This document shows, in pieces, positions 10,849 to 19,316 of a stretch of DNA of 64,000 bases. How positions within the stretch are numbered: the stretch's first letter is position 1; the number at the start of each line of letters is the position of its first letter. This DNA is from Fodinicurvata sediminis DSM 21159 (GTDB lineage Bacteria > Pseudomonadota > Alphaproteobacteria > Kiloniellales > DSM-21159). Location of the stretch: NCBI RefSeq assembly GCF_000420625.1, contig NZ_ATVH01000015.1:310001-374000 (forward strand). The letters are read 5' to 3'. Below the pieces are notes generated by a model. The model was given only the letters and a program-made list of their open reading frames with translations, ran no database searches and had not been told where the DNA came from. Both the position numbers and the translations under genes were made by a program.

Positions 10849-11829
10849 ATGATGTCCAGTATGAAGACTCTAACGATTTGTGGCGGCTTGCTTGGTGCCG
10901 TCTGCCTTGCAACGACAGCTTCGGCCCAGTCACTTGAATGGACCAGCGGCCAAGTGGGCGGTGGCTGGTACAGTCAGGCATCCGGCATGGCTCAGCTCAT
11001 TCAGGAAGAATATCCAGATATCAGCATAAGCGTGGTCCCAGGTGGGGGCACGGCCAACCCAACCCTGGTGGAACGCAATAGAAGCCAGTTGGGCAGCGGC
11101 CTGGATATTTTCACTTTCGCCGCATCAGAGGGAAAACACAATTATGATGAGGCCCACGAAAGCCTTCGCATGATTGGCATGAGCTTCTCGGATATCTATC
11201 TGCATCTGGTCCGTTCAGAGGATGCGCCCTATGAGTCCTTCGACGAGCTCTTTCGCGAGGGAGAGGACGTGAACATTGCCGTTACGAAAGCCGGTTCCTC
11301 GGACGAACAGACCTTCCGCTACGTAATGGATTACTACGGGGTGGACTACGACACCCTGAGGGACGAGCGGGGCTGGAAGATCAATCTGGTCGACTATGCA
11401 GCCAGTGCCAGTCAGTTCGGTGATGGCCAGGTGGACTACGCCTTTCATGTCCTGGGAATTCCAGGAGCGGCCATCGTGGAGATGTCTCAGGCACGGGATG
11501 CGGAACTCGTTGCCTGGCCTGAGGATTTGACCAGTCACCTTTCGGAAACTTACGGGTACTCCGTTGGCGAGGTTCCGGGCGATACCTATTCCGATATCCA
11601 GGATGGGGCAGTTCCAACCGTGCTCATGGGCACGACCCTGATGACCAACTCCGAGGTCGACGAGGATACAGTCTACAACATTACCAAGGCGATCTGCGAG
11701 AACGAGGACAAGCTGCCTTCCATCCATCAGAGCATGGAGGTCTTCAGCTGTGAAACCGGAGGCCAGAACCCTCCTGCTCCCCTGCATGAAGGCGCCAAAC
11801 GCTATTACGAAGAGCAGGGTTATCTTTGA
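10849..11829 (+). CDS. TAXI-family TRAP transporter binding protein
   Basis: A 326-residue extracytoplasmic binding protein of the TAXI family, the solute receptor of a subset of TRAP importers. A signal peptide ends near TASAQS (about residue 26). The mature start LEWTSGQVGGGWYSQASGMA and the VVPGGGTANP block are family hallmarks. The ribosome site is AGAGGGAAAG before the ATG, which has two further in-frame Met codons close by. The fused permease gene follows after a strong hairpin. Substrates in the family include glutamate, 2-oxoglutarate and other acids; here the catabolic genes suggest an amino-acid derivative. Confidence 0.93.
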   Translation: MMSSMKTLTICGGLLGAVCLATTASAQSLEWTSGQVGGGWYSQASGMAQLIQEEYPDISISVVPGGGTANPTLVERNRSQLGSGLDIFTFAASEGKHNYDEAHESLRMIGMSFSDIYLHLVRSEDAPYESFDELFREGEDVNIAVTKAGSSDEQTFRYVMDYYGVDYDTLRDERGWKINLVDYAASASQFGDGQVDYAFHVLGIPGAAIVEMSQARDAELVAWPEDLTSHLSETYGYSVGEVPGDTYSDIQDGAVPTVLMGTTLMTNSEVDEDTVYNITKAICENEDKLPSIHQSMEVFSCETGGQNPPAPLHEGAKRYYEEQGYL

Positions 11830-11836
11830 CCAATCC

Positions 11837-11868
11837 GGAGCCGGCGACGTCCTGTCGCCGGCTCCTTT
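11837..11868 (+). terminator. Intercistronic hairpin after TAXI binding-protein gene
   Basis: A perfect 12-base-pair GC-rich inverted repeat (GGAGCCGGCGAC / GTCGCCGGCTCC, loop GTCCT) begins eight bases after the stop. Only three T residues follow before C, so termination may be partial. It would favour high binding-protein and lower permease expression. Similar hairpins follow the binding-protein genes at 43503, 55930 and 61390. Confidence 0.65.
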
Positions 11869-11936
11869 CCTGTCGAGTGAGCGGTCTTGCCGGTCACTCC
11901 GGAGTGTTCTGCAATAAGTCTTGCGAGTAGTCGATA

Positions 11937-13856
11937 ATGCGTGAACTGACAGGTCGGACAGGGGTAATGATTGCCGCCTGGGCGGCGGCAGCGACACTGT
12001 TCCAGCTCTATACCTCCTGGATCGGATACCTGGAGCCGCGCAGCCAGCGATCCCTGTTTCTTCTGTTCTTCCTGCCGCTTGCATTTCTCGTATTTCCTGC
12101 ACGTATCGGAAAGTCTCCGATGACGCGGCCAAGCTGGGTCGACTGGGGTTTGGCCTCTCTTGCCCTGTTACCGAACATCTATTCCTACATGGAGGCGCAT
12201 CGCATCAACATGCGCCTGGAAGGGGTGGACCCCCTTCTGACCGAAGAGCTGGTGATGGGCTCGCTCATGAGCGTCCTGGCGATAGAAGCCATTCGCCGTG
12301 CCGTTAGCCCTGTGCTTGCCGGGCTGGTGACTCTGGTGGTGACCTATCTGTTCCTGACCGAATACATGCCGGGCATCCTTAATTATCGATCGCTTCCCTT
12401 CGAGGAAATTATCGAGTTGATGTATGTGCGCAATGGGATGGGGATCTTCGGTACCATTACAGGTGTCGCCACGACTGTTGTGGCCATCTTCGTGGCCTTT
12501 GGCGCCTTTGTCGAAGGGCTCGGACTTGGTCGACTGTTCAACAACCTCGGCACCCGCGTGGCCGGAGGGCAGATCGGTGGTCCTGCCAAGGTGTCGATTA
12601 TCACCTCGGCCTTTTTCGGATCCATGAGTGGTTCATCTTCTGCGAACGTCTTCTCGACGGGCGCTTTCACCATCCCGATGATGAAACGCTACGGCTATCG
12701 CCCCTCCTTCGCTGGCGGCGTGGAGACCGCGGCCAGTGTCGGCGGGCAGATCATGCCGCCGATCATGGGTGCCGGTGCATTCGTCATGGCCGAGATTACG
12801 CGCATACCTTTTGTGGAGATCATTACCGCCGCTGTCGGCGGCGCGCTGCTGTATTTCTTCATGCTGTTGGTCACGGTGCACCTCGAAGCACGCAAAGCCG
12901 GCCTGGGCCGGCTTGACAAGAGCCAGCTACCCACCTGGCGGGCAATCTTGAAGGACCTGCACCTGCTGTTCCCCATCGCCGTGTTGCTGGCCTGTTTGCT
13001 GATGCGGTATTCACCGCATATGTCGGCCCTTTATTCCATCCTGACGACAATTGGTGTCTCGTTCCTGCGCGCCCACACGCGTCCAACCTTGCGCTCCCTT
13101 TCGGGAATCCTCGTAAGGGCAGGCTGCAATATTACGATCATCTCCATGGCCTGTATGGGGGCGGGCATGATCATTGCAGGCCTGACGGCCACAGGCCTGG
13201 TCATGTCTATCGGGCAGATGATAGCGACCGCCTCGGGCGGCATGTTGCTCATTGCCGGTGCCCTGTTGATGGTTACGACTATCATGCTCGGGATGGGACT
13301 ACCGACGACGGCAGCCTATGTGATTACCTCAGCTATTGGCGCGCCCTTGTTGACCTCCGAGTTCGGGGTGCCCGTACTGGCGGCACACATGTTTGTTTTC
13401 TACTTCGCTATTCTGGCTGATGCCACTCCGCCAGTCTCCATCGCCGCTTATGCGGCATCCTCGATTGCCAAGGCCCCCCCGCTCGTGACGGGAGCTCAAG
13501 CCTTCCGACTGGCAACGGCAGGTTTCATTGTAGGGTTCAGTTATCTCTATACCCCGGCTCTGCTGTTCAAGGCCCCACTTGGTGAGATCATCGTTCAGTT
13601 CGGGGTCAATATACTGGCTTTGACACTGGTTGCCGTCTCCTTCACCGGCTTTCTCTATGGACGGATATGGTTCGTGGCACGACCGCTGTTGTTCGTCGCT
13701 GGTGTTGTCACAGCGCTGCTGGAGGCTGTGGATCCTCTGTTGCGCATTGTCTCCGCAGGCGGGTTGCTTGCGTTGCTGTGGTGGGGGCCGCTGATTGTGG
13801 AAAGAAGTACGGCCAGCAAGGTAGGCAAATATTCCGGAGAACAAAGTGACAGATAG
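11937..13856 (+). CDS. Fused TRAP transporter permease (DctQ-DctM type)
   Basis: A 639-residue polytopic inner-membrane protein combining the small and large TRAP membrane subunits, the form normally paired with TAXI receptors. The N-terminal part has about four or five membrane segments; from about residue 150 the DctM-type region carries conserved blocks such as AFFGSMSGSSSANVFSTG and GGQIMPPIMGAGAF, and LGMGLPTTAAYVI in the second repeat. It acts as a sodium-driven secondary importer fed by the binding protein. The stop overlaps the GTG start of the next gene by 11 bases. Confidence 0.94.
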   Translation: MRELTGRTGVMIAAWAAAATLFQLYTSWIGYLEPRSQRSLFLLFFLPLAFLVFPARIGKSPMTRPSWVDWGLASLALLPNIYSYMEAHRINMRLEGVDPLLTEELVMGSLMSVLAIEAIRRAVSPVLAGLVTLVVTYLFLTEYMPGILNYRSLPFEEIIELMYVRNGMGIFGTITGVATTVVAIFVAFGAFVEGLGLGRLFNNLGTRVAGGQIGGPAKVSIITSAFFGSMSGSSSANVFSTGAFTIPMMKRYGYRPSFAGGVETAASVGGQIMPPIMGAGAFVMAEITRIPFVEIITAAVGGALLYFFMLLVTVHLEARKAGLGRLDKSQLPTWRAILKDLHLLFPIAVLLACLLMRYSPHMSALYSILTTIGVSFLRAHTRPTLRSLSGILVRAGCNITIISMACMGAGMIIAGLTATGLVMSIGQMIATASGGMLLIAGALLMVTTIMLGMGLPTTAAYVITSAIGAPLLTSEFGVPVLAAHMFVFYFAILADATPPVSIAAYAASSIAKAPPLVTGAQAFRLATAGFIVGFSYLYTPALLFKAPLGEIIVQFGVNILALTLVAVSFTGFLYGRIWFVARPLLFVAGVVTALLEAVDPLLRIVSAGGLLALLWWGPLIVERSTASKVGKYSGEQSDR

Positions 13857-15006
13857 TGTTTTGCACGAGGCGGTTGGCAACGTATCGGAAATTATCAAAG
13901 CGGAAGTGTTTGTCCACGAACTCCCGGTTCGGCGTGTACGTCGGCATGGCTCCGGAGATGTCGCAGGAGGTGTCCGGAATGTCTTCGTTCGCCTTGAGGC
14001 AGCTTGCGGTGCGACAGGTTGGGGAGAGGCTGCGCCGTGGCCTGTTTTTACGGGAACCGCTGAGGCAAATTTCAGCGCACTGAAGCATTATCTTCTGCCT
14101 GCCATTCTGGGAGGGCATGCAATGGAAGCTCCCAGTTTACTCGCGGATATGGACAGAAGGCTCGTGGGGCACCCCGAGGCCAAGGCAGCTATCGATTCCG
14201 CACTACTTGATCTTGCCGGCCAGCAGTTAGGCGCGCCCGCCTGGATGTCGCTGGGCGGCTGCTATAACAGACAACTTCCCCTGAGCGTCTCCTTGGCGGA
14301 TCCTGAGGTGGAAGCCGACATTGATTTGGTTCAACGCCTGCTTTCCGAAGGCGTACGGATATTCAAGATCAAGACCGGTTTTCTGGAGCACAAGGACGAA
14401 CTCATCCGCCTTGAGCAGTTGGTCGATGCTGCTGGAGCGAATTCCTCTGTCCGTGTCGACTATAACCAGGGGCTGCCTTGCTTTGATGCTCGCCGAAAGC
14501 TTGTGGACCTGGACAGCTTCGGCTTCACTTTTATCGAGCAGCCGTTTGCGGGCCGTTACCTTGAGCAATTGGCGGAACTACGTGATCATCTGAAAACGCC
14601 GATCTTGGCGGACGAGGCTGTTTTCTCTCTGTCTGATCTGCACAGAACGGTGGGACTTCGTGCAGCGGATGCCATCAGTATCAAGATCATGAAGTGCGGC
14701 GGGCCACGAGCCGGGGCCCAGCTTGCAGCGGCCGCGGAAGGGGCAGGACTGAGCACCTATGGCGGAGATATGTTCGAGACAGCCATTGCCCATGCTGCGG
14801 GTGCACATATGATCTGTGCTACCAAAGGGTTTGATCTGGGCTGTGAATTCTACCACTCAACATATCACCTTGAACGCGATCTGCAGTCGGAGCCGTTCTG
14901 GGTGAAGGATGGCTACGTTCAGGTTCCCGATCGTCCGGGGCTGGGCATTCATGTAGATGAAGATCGCATGCGCGGCGAAGCCCTGGCTTCATGTGTCGTT
15001 AATTAG
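13846..15006 (+). CDS. Enolase-superfamily enzyme, MLE subgroup
   Basis: A 386-residue member of the mandelate racemase/muconate lactonizing enzyme family. Catalytic residues can be placed: the KxK pair K174/K176 (FKIKTG), metal ligands D205 (VDYNQ), E231 (IEQP) and D256 (ADEA), and the opposite-face lysine K280 (SIKIMK). Lys on both faces marks the MLE subgroup, whose members are cycloisomerases, dipeptide epimerases, N-acylamino acid racemases and proline-betaine epimerases. The GTG start at 13846 has GGAGA five bases upstream and overlaps the permease gene. Because the neighbours are a racemase-family protein and a D-amino-acid-dehydrogenase-like enzyme, epimerization of an imported amino-acid derivative is more likely than muconate chemistry. 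Confidence 0.88.
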   Translation: MTDSVLHEAVGNVSEIIKAEVFVHELPVRRVRRHGSGDVAGGVRNVFVRLEAACGATGWGEAAPWPVFTGTAEANFSALKHYLLPAILGGHAMEAPSLLADMDRRLVGHPEAKAAIDSALLDLAGQQLGAPAWMSLGGCYNRQLPLSVSLADPEVEADIDLVQRLLSEGVRIFKIKTGFLEHKDELIRLEQLVDAAGANSSVRVDYNQGLPCFDARRKLVDLDSFGFTFIEQPFAGRYLEQLAELRDHLKTPILADEAVFSLSDLHRTVGLRAADAISIKIMKCGGPRAGAQLAAAAEGAGLSTYGGDMFETAIAHAAGAHMICATKGFDLGCEFYHSTYHLERDLQSEPFWVKDGYVQVPDRPGLGIHVDEDRMRGEALASCVVN

Positions 15007-15026
15007 AACAGGTAGGGGACTCTCAG

Positions 15027-16271
15027 ATGTCGGAAACGGGTGAAGCCGTTGTGATTGGGGCTGGTGTGGTTGGGGCAGCCTGTGCATTACAGCTGCAGAG
15101 GGATGGATATCAGGTCCGGCTGATCGACCGCGATCCGCCGGGATCGGGTGCCTCTTCGGGCAATGCAGGTTCCATCAGCACAGGTTCGGTCATCCCCGTG
15201 GCCCTACCGGGCATGCTGCAGCAGGTGCCGGGCTGGCTGCTGGACCCGCAGGGCCCCTTGTCCGTGCGCTGGTCCTATCTTCCGAAAGCGCTTCCCTGGT
15301 TGATTCAGTGGATCCGGGCCTCGAAGAAAGAACGAGCCGAAGGCTATGCTGCAGCTCTTGCTCAGCTGACCCTGAATGCGGTGGAGGACTGGAAGTTCAT
15401 ACTTGAGCCAGAACAACGCGAGCGCCTGATTCATCAGAAGGGCCAGTTGCTGGCGTCCCGTACACAGGAGGCCGGGGCAACGGAGCTTTTCGCTCAGGCC
15501 TTGAGAGAAGCCAATGGTGTGGCGACGGAGGTGCTTGACGAGAATGAGTTGCGCCAGCTCGAACCCAATCTGTCTCGAGATTTTCGGCGTGGTCTCTACA
15601 TCCCTAATAGCGGGCATACGACGAATCCCAAGGCCTTGACCGAGGCCTTGGTAGCCTTGTTTCAGGCGGTCGGGGGGCAGTTCACGCGTGCTGAGGTGAT
15701 GGAAATCGAGCATAGCGGAGGCCAGGCCAGCGCTGTGGTGACGGCCGGCGGGCGCTTTCCGGCGGAAAGGGTCGTTGTGGCGACCGGCGCCTTCAGCCTG
15801 GAGCTTGCGCGCCCCCTGGGGGACCAGGTGCCGCTGGACACCGAGCGCGGTTATCATGCCATGCTGCTGAAGCCCGAACTGACCCTCAACCGGCCGACCT
15901 CGGACATGGATCGCAAGTTCTTCGCGACGTCCATGGAGGAGGGACTGCGCGTGGCCGGCACCGTTGAGATCGCGGGAACGAAGGCGCCCCCGGATTACAG
16001 CCGCGCGCGGCGCCTGCTGAACCAGGCCAAGGAGATGCTGCCCGAACTGGAGACCCGTGAACACACGTTCTGGCTGGGCTATCGCCCCTCGCTTCCTGAC
16101 AGCCTGCCGGTGATCGACCGCTCGCGGAGTCTGGGGAACGTCTGGTACGCCTTTGGCCATGGGCATATTGGCCTTACGACAGCACCAGCAACGGCCCAGC
16201 TGATAAGCCGGATGATGCAGGCACCCGACGGCCATCTTGACGACAACGCATTCCGTATGGATCGCTTCTGA
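15027..16271 (+). CDS. DadA-like FAD-dependent D-amino acid dehydrogenase
   Basis: A 414-residue flavoprotein of the DAO/DadA family, probably peripheral to the inner membrane and passing electrons to quinone. The FAD dinucleotide motif is VVIGAGVVGAACA at residues about 8-20, followed by GSGASSGNAGSIS. The C-terminal WLGYRPSLPDSLPVIDRS and FGHGHIGLTTAPATAQLI blocks are typical of DadA. Members oxidize D-amino acids, hydroxyproline epimers or N-methylated amino acids to imino acids. In this cluster it would act after a racemase or epimerase. Confidence 0.9.
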   Translation: MSETGEAVVIGAGVVGAACALQLQRDGYQVRLIDRDPPGSGASSGNAGSISTGSVIPVALPGMLQQVPGWLLDPQGPLSVRWSYLPKALPWLIQWIRASKKERAEGYAAALAQLTLNAVEDWKFILEPEQRERLIHQKGQLLASRTQEAGATELFAQALREANGVATEVLDENELRQLEPNLSRDFRRGLYIPNSGHTTNPKALTEALVALFQAVGGQFTRAEVMEIEHSGGQASAVVTAGGRFPAERVVVATGAFSLELARPLGDQVPLDTERGYHAMLLKPELTLNRPTSDMDRKFFATSMEEGLRVAGTVEIAGTKAPPDYSRARRLLNQAKEMLPELETREHTFWLGYRPSLPDSLPVIDRSRSLGNVWYAFGHGHIGLTTAPATAQLISRMMQAPDGHLDDNAFRMDRF

Positions 16272-16321
16272 CCGCAAGGCAGTAGCATGTAGTGTATAGC
16301 TATCTTTGGAAAGGAACAGGC

Positions 16322-17026
16322 ATGAGCCAGCAGAAAGTGGCTGTCATCACGGCAGGTGGTAGTGGCATGGGCGCGGCGGCTGCGCGGAAGCTGGCCGCTG
16401 ACGGGTTCCAGGTCGCCATTCTCTCGTCCTCCGGCAAGGGGGAAGCCCTGGCCGAGGAGTTGGGTGGTATCGGAGTCACTGGCTCTAACCAATCCAACGA
16501 CGATCTCCAGACTCTGATGGACCGCACGATGGAACGCTGGGGTCGGATCGACGTGCTGGTCAACAGCGCCGGCCACGGCCCGAAGGGACCGGTTCTGGAA
16601 CTGAGCGATGAGGATTGGCACAGCGGCCTGGACGTCTATCTTCTCAATGCCATCCGGCCAACCCGCCTGGTGACGCCGATCATGCAGAAACAGAAGGACG
16701 GCGTGATCATCAACATCTCGACCTTCGCCGCTTTCGAGCCGGATCCCCTGTTCCCGACCTCTGGCGTGTTCCGCGCCGGCCTGGCGGCCTTCACCAAACT
16801 GTTCGCTGACAAGTACGCGGCCGAGAACCTGCGCATGAACAATGTGCTTCCGGGCTTCATCGACAGCCTGCCCGAGAAGGAGGAACGCCGCGCGCGCATC
16901 CCCATGGAGCGCTACGGCAGCAGCGAGGAGGTGGCCTCCACGATTGCGTTTCTGGCCTCACCCGGCGCCGGCTATATCACAGGCCAGAACATCCGCATCG
17001 ACGGTGGCCTGACCCATTCGGTGTGA
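16322..17026 (+). CDS. Atypical short-chain dehydrogenase lacking Tyr-x3-Lys
   Basis: A 234-residue SDR-fold protein. The cofactor motif is TAGGSGMG (residues 10-17), and NSAG and the terminal [15 protein letters not shown] are normal for classical SDRs. The active-site Tyr-x3-Lys is absent: the aligned segment reads S-G-V-F-R (S147...R151), although a Ser remains at about 133 (INIST). It may use another mechanism, or may not be a dehydrogenase. I chose the ATG at 16322, preceded by AAAGGAAC, over an earlier in-frame GTG at 16292 that lacks a ribosome site. It follows the DadA-like gene by 50 bases and ends 6 bases from a convergent, canonical SDR gene. Confidence 0.88.
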   Translation: MSQQKVAVITAGGSGMGAAAARKLAADGFQVAILSSSGKGEALAEELGGIGVTGSNQSNDDLQTLMDRTMERWGRIDVLVNSAGHGPKGPVLELSDEDWHSGLDVYLLNAIRPTRLVTPIMQKQKDGVIINISTFAAFEPDPLFPTSGVFRAGLAAFTKLFADKYAAENLRMNNVLPGFIDSLPEKEERRARIPMERYGSSEEVASTIAFLASPGAGYITGQNIRIDGGLTHSV

Positions 17027-17032
17027 GGGCTC

Positions 17033-17725
17033 TTACGCCACCGAATAGCCGCCGTCGGCGCAGAGCACGGCGCCGGTGGTGAAGCTGGCGCGCGGGGAGC
17101 AGAGAAAGGCGACGGATCCGGCCACTTCCTGGGGCTGTCCCCAGCGCTTCATGGGCGTTCTGTTGGCAATTTGGGCCCTGTTCGCCTCCTGGCCGTGCAG
17201 CGGCTGGGTCAGGGGCGTTTCGATGTAGCCAGGGGCCACGGCGTTCACGCGGATGCCCTCCTCGGCCCAGGCGGCGGCCAGGGAGCGGGTCAGCTGCAGC
17301 AGGCCGCCCTTGCTGGCCGAATAGGCCGGCACCGTCGGGCTGCCGAAGAAGCTCAGCATGGAGCAAATGTTGACGATGCAGCCGTCCTCGGCCTCCAGAA
17401 GGCGGGGACGGGCAGCCATGCACATGCGCAGGGCACCGGTCAGGTTGATGTCGAGGACCCGGGCGAAGGTTTCGGGCTCAAACTCCTTGCCCTCGCGGAT
17501 CGCCGTTCCAGCCCCATTGACCAGGACCGAAAGCTGGTCGAGGTCCTGCATCGCGGACTCGATTGAGGCGGGATCGGTCACGTCCAGGCGCCGCGTCTCG
17601 AACTCGGGATCGCTTTCGGCGCGGGAGGATGCCAGGATGGGGCGGTAGCCATCCTCGGCGAGCGCCACCGCGATGGCGCGTCCGATGGCGCCGGTGCCGC
17701 CAGTGATGAGTGCCGTAGGGGTCAT
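17033..17725 (-). CDS. Short-chain dehydrogenase/reductase
   Basis: A 230-residue classical SDR with cofactor motif TGGTGAIG (residues 8-15), NGAG, and a normal YSASK active site (residues about 145-149). The C-terminal TTGAVLCADGG block is typical. It is the last gene of a minus-strand trio with overlaps of four bases on each side (17722-17725 with the kinase gene), so it is co-translated with a KDG kinase and a KDPG aldolase. In that setting it may oxidize or reduce a sugar acid feeding the Entner-Doudoroff route, for example as a gluconate/ketogluconate or uronate dehydrogenase; the substrate is not visible. Confidence 0.9.
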   Translation of the reverse strand: MTPTALITGGTGAIGRAIAVALAEDGYRPILASSRAESDPEFETRRLDVTDPASIESAMQDLDQLSVLVNGAGTAIREGKEFEPETFARVLDINLTGALRMCMAARPRLLEAEDGCIVNICSMLSFFGSPTVPAYSASKGGLLQLTRSLAAAWAEEGIRVNAVAPGYIETPLTQPLHGQEANRAQIANRTPMKRWGQPQEVAGSVAFLCSPRASFTTGAVLCADGGYSVA

Positions 17726-18657
17726 GTCACCTCCTTGATCGCTTGCAGCACTGTTTCGGCATGCGGCATCGGTGCGACAGCACCGTGTCCCAGGGTCGAG
17801 AGCGCCGCCGCGACATTGGCATAGCGCGCCGCTGTGAAGGGATCGTCGCCGGCGATGTAGCGGGCCAGGAAAGCCCCGTCGAAGGTATCCCCGGCCGCGG
17901 TGGCATCCACCTGCTCGACGGCATGGGCCGGAACCACCTCCTGCCGCTCGGGCGTTGCCACCAGCGTTCCCTCACGTCCCATGGTCAGAACGACGATGCG
18001 GGGGCCGAGGTCCAGATAGAATTCGGTGATAAGGTGGGGATCCGTGAGCTCGGTCAACTGGCGTGCATCGTCGAGGCCGGGCAGGGCAATGTCGCTCTCG
18101 GCGAGGGCCGCGTGAATGATGGCACGGGCCCGGGGCAGGGGCCAGAGATTGAGGCGCAGGTTGGTGTCGTAGCTGACCAGCCCACCGGCCGCCCGCACCG
18201 CAGCGATGGCGGCGAAGGCCGCATCGCAGGCCGTGTCGCTGATGGCCTGGCTGATGCCCGAGACGTGGAGCACGCGGGCCAGGCGCAAATAGTCATGGGG
18301 CAGGCTGTCCGGCGTCATGCGACTGGCCGCCGAGCCGTTGCGGCGATAGCTGAACACATGCTCGCCGTTGCGATAGGTGATAAAGTAGACGCCTGTCGGT
18401 GCCTCTGGATCAGTGCTCACGCCCCGGGTGTCGACGCCTTCGCGTGCCCAGAGATCGAGGAAATCGCGTCCGAAGGAATCCGCCCCCAATGCCGTGACGT
18501 AGCCGACCCGTGTGCCCTGGCGTGCGGCGGCCACGGCACAGTTCGAGGTATCGCCCCCGAAGCCGGGCAGGTACAGGGTCTCCTCTCCGCGCTTGACCTG
18601 GGCGAACTCCACCATGGGTTCCCCCAGGCAGATCAGGTCCACGTTGTTTCCGCTCAT
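17722..18657 (-). CDS. kdgK: PfkB-family kinase, probable 2-keto-3-deoxygluconate kinase
   Basis: A 311-residue ribokinase-family enzyme. PfkB hallmarks are the Gly-rich substrate segment GFGGDTSNCAVAAARQG near residues 28-44 and the anion-hole/catalytic segment DATAAGDTFDGAF near 250-262, where AAGD replaces the usual GAGD. The product would phosphorylate 2-keto-3-deoxygluconate to KDPG in the cytoplasm. The assignment as KdgK rests mainly on the next gene upstream, a KDPG aldolase, with which it overlaps by four bases (18654-18657). Other PfkB sugars remain possible. Confidence 0.85.
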   Translation of the reverse strand: MSGNNVDLICLGEPMVEFAQVKRGEETLYLPGFGGDTSNCAVAAARQGTRVGYVTALGADSFGRDFLDLWAREGVDTRGVSTDPEAPTGVYFITYRNGEHVFSYRRNGSAASRMTPDSLPHDYLRLARVLHVSGISQAISDTACDAAFAAIAAVRAAGGLVSYDTNLRLNLWPLPRARAIIHAALAESDIALPGLDDARQLTELTDPHLITEFYLDLGPRIVVLTMGREGTLVATPERQEVVPAHAVEQVDATAAGDTFDGAFLARYIAGDDPFTAARYANVAAALSTLGHGAVAPMPHAETVLQAIKEVT

Positions 18658-19316
18658 GCTGTCCCTCTGTCTGCCCGGGCGGAGAGGCGCCGGGCGCGTG
18701 CCACGACGCGTTGCCTGGCTGTCTCGCCGGTCTCGTCTTGTGTAGTTCTGGCCTCGCCAACCTCGTCCTGGGTGACCAGCTGTCCGCCTATGCCGACGGC
18801 GTAGGCGCCGGCGGTGAAATAGCCGTCCACCTCGTCCAGTTCGATGCCGCCGGTGGGGATTACGGCAATGTCCGGCAGCACGCTGCGCAGGGCTTTCAGG
18901 TAGCCCGGGCCGCCCAGCTGGCGCGCGGGAAAGACCTTGACGGCCTCCGCACCCAGCCGATGGGCCTGCAGGGCCTCCGTGGGGGTTGCCGTTCCCGGAA
19001 TCACCGGTATTCCAGCCTCGCTGCCGGCCTCGATCACCTCCGGCACCAGGCAGGGCGACACCAGGAAGCGGGCGCCGGCTTTAACCGCATTGTGGGCATC
19101 TTCGGCGCTCAACAGGGTGCCGGCCCCCACGAGCAGATCCTTTCGTTCGGCGAGTTTGGCGATCACTTCGAGATAGCCTGGCACGCTGGCGGTGATCTCG
19201 AAGATCTCGATGCCGCCTTCATGCAGCCAGTCTACGGCCGTCAGGGCGGTTTCGGCCTGCTGCATGCGGATGACCGGGATCACCTGGGCGCTAAGCTGTC
19301 TCAGTACGCTGCTCAT
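18654..19316 (-). CDS. eda: KDPG/KHG aldolase
   Basis: A 220-residue class I aldolase that cleaves 2-keto-3-deoxy-6-phosphogluconate to pyruvate and glyceraldehyde 3-phosphate (or 4-hydroxy-2-oxoglutarate). Seen are EIFEITASVPG with the catalytic Glu, VGAGTLL, the Schiff-base region AVKVFPARQLGG, and IPTGGIELDEV. The start at 19316 follows a GAGGAGAG ribosome site; the reading frame extends 31 codons further upstream without a good site. About 35 polar residues after the barrel (TQDEVGEARTTQDETGE...) form an unusual C-terminal tail. First gene of the aldolase-kinase-SDR operon. Confidence 0.92.
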   Translation of the reverse strand: MSSVLRQLSAQVIPVIRMQQAETALTAVDWLHEGGIEIFEITASVPGYLEVIAKLAERKDLLVGAGTLLSAEDAHNAVKAGARFLVSPCLVPEVIEAGSEAGIPVIPGTATPTEALQAHRLGAEAVKVFPARQLGGPGYLKALRSVLPDIAVIPTGGIELDEVDGYFTAGAYAVGIGGQLVTQDEVGEARTTQDETGETARQRVVARARRLSARADRGTA

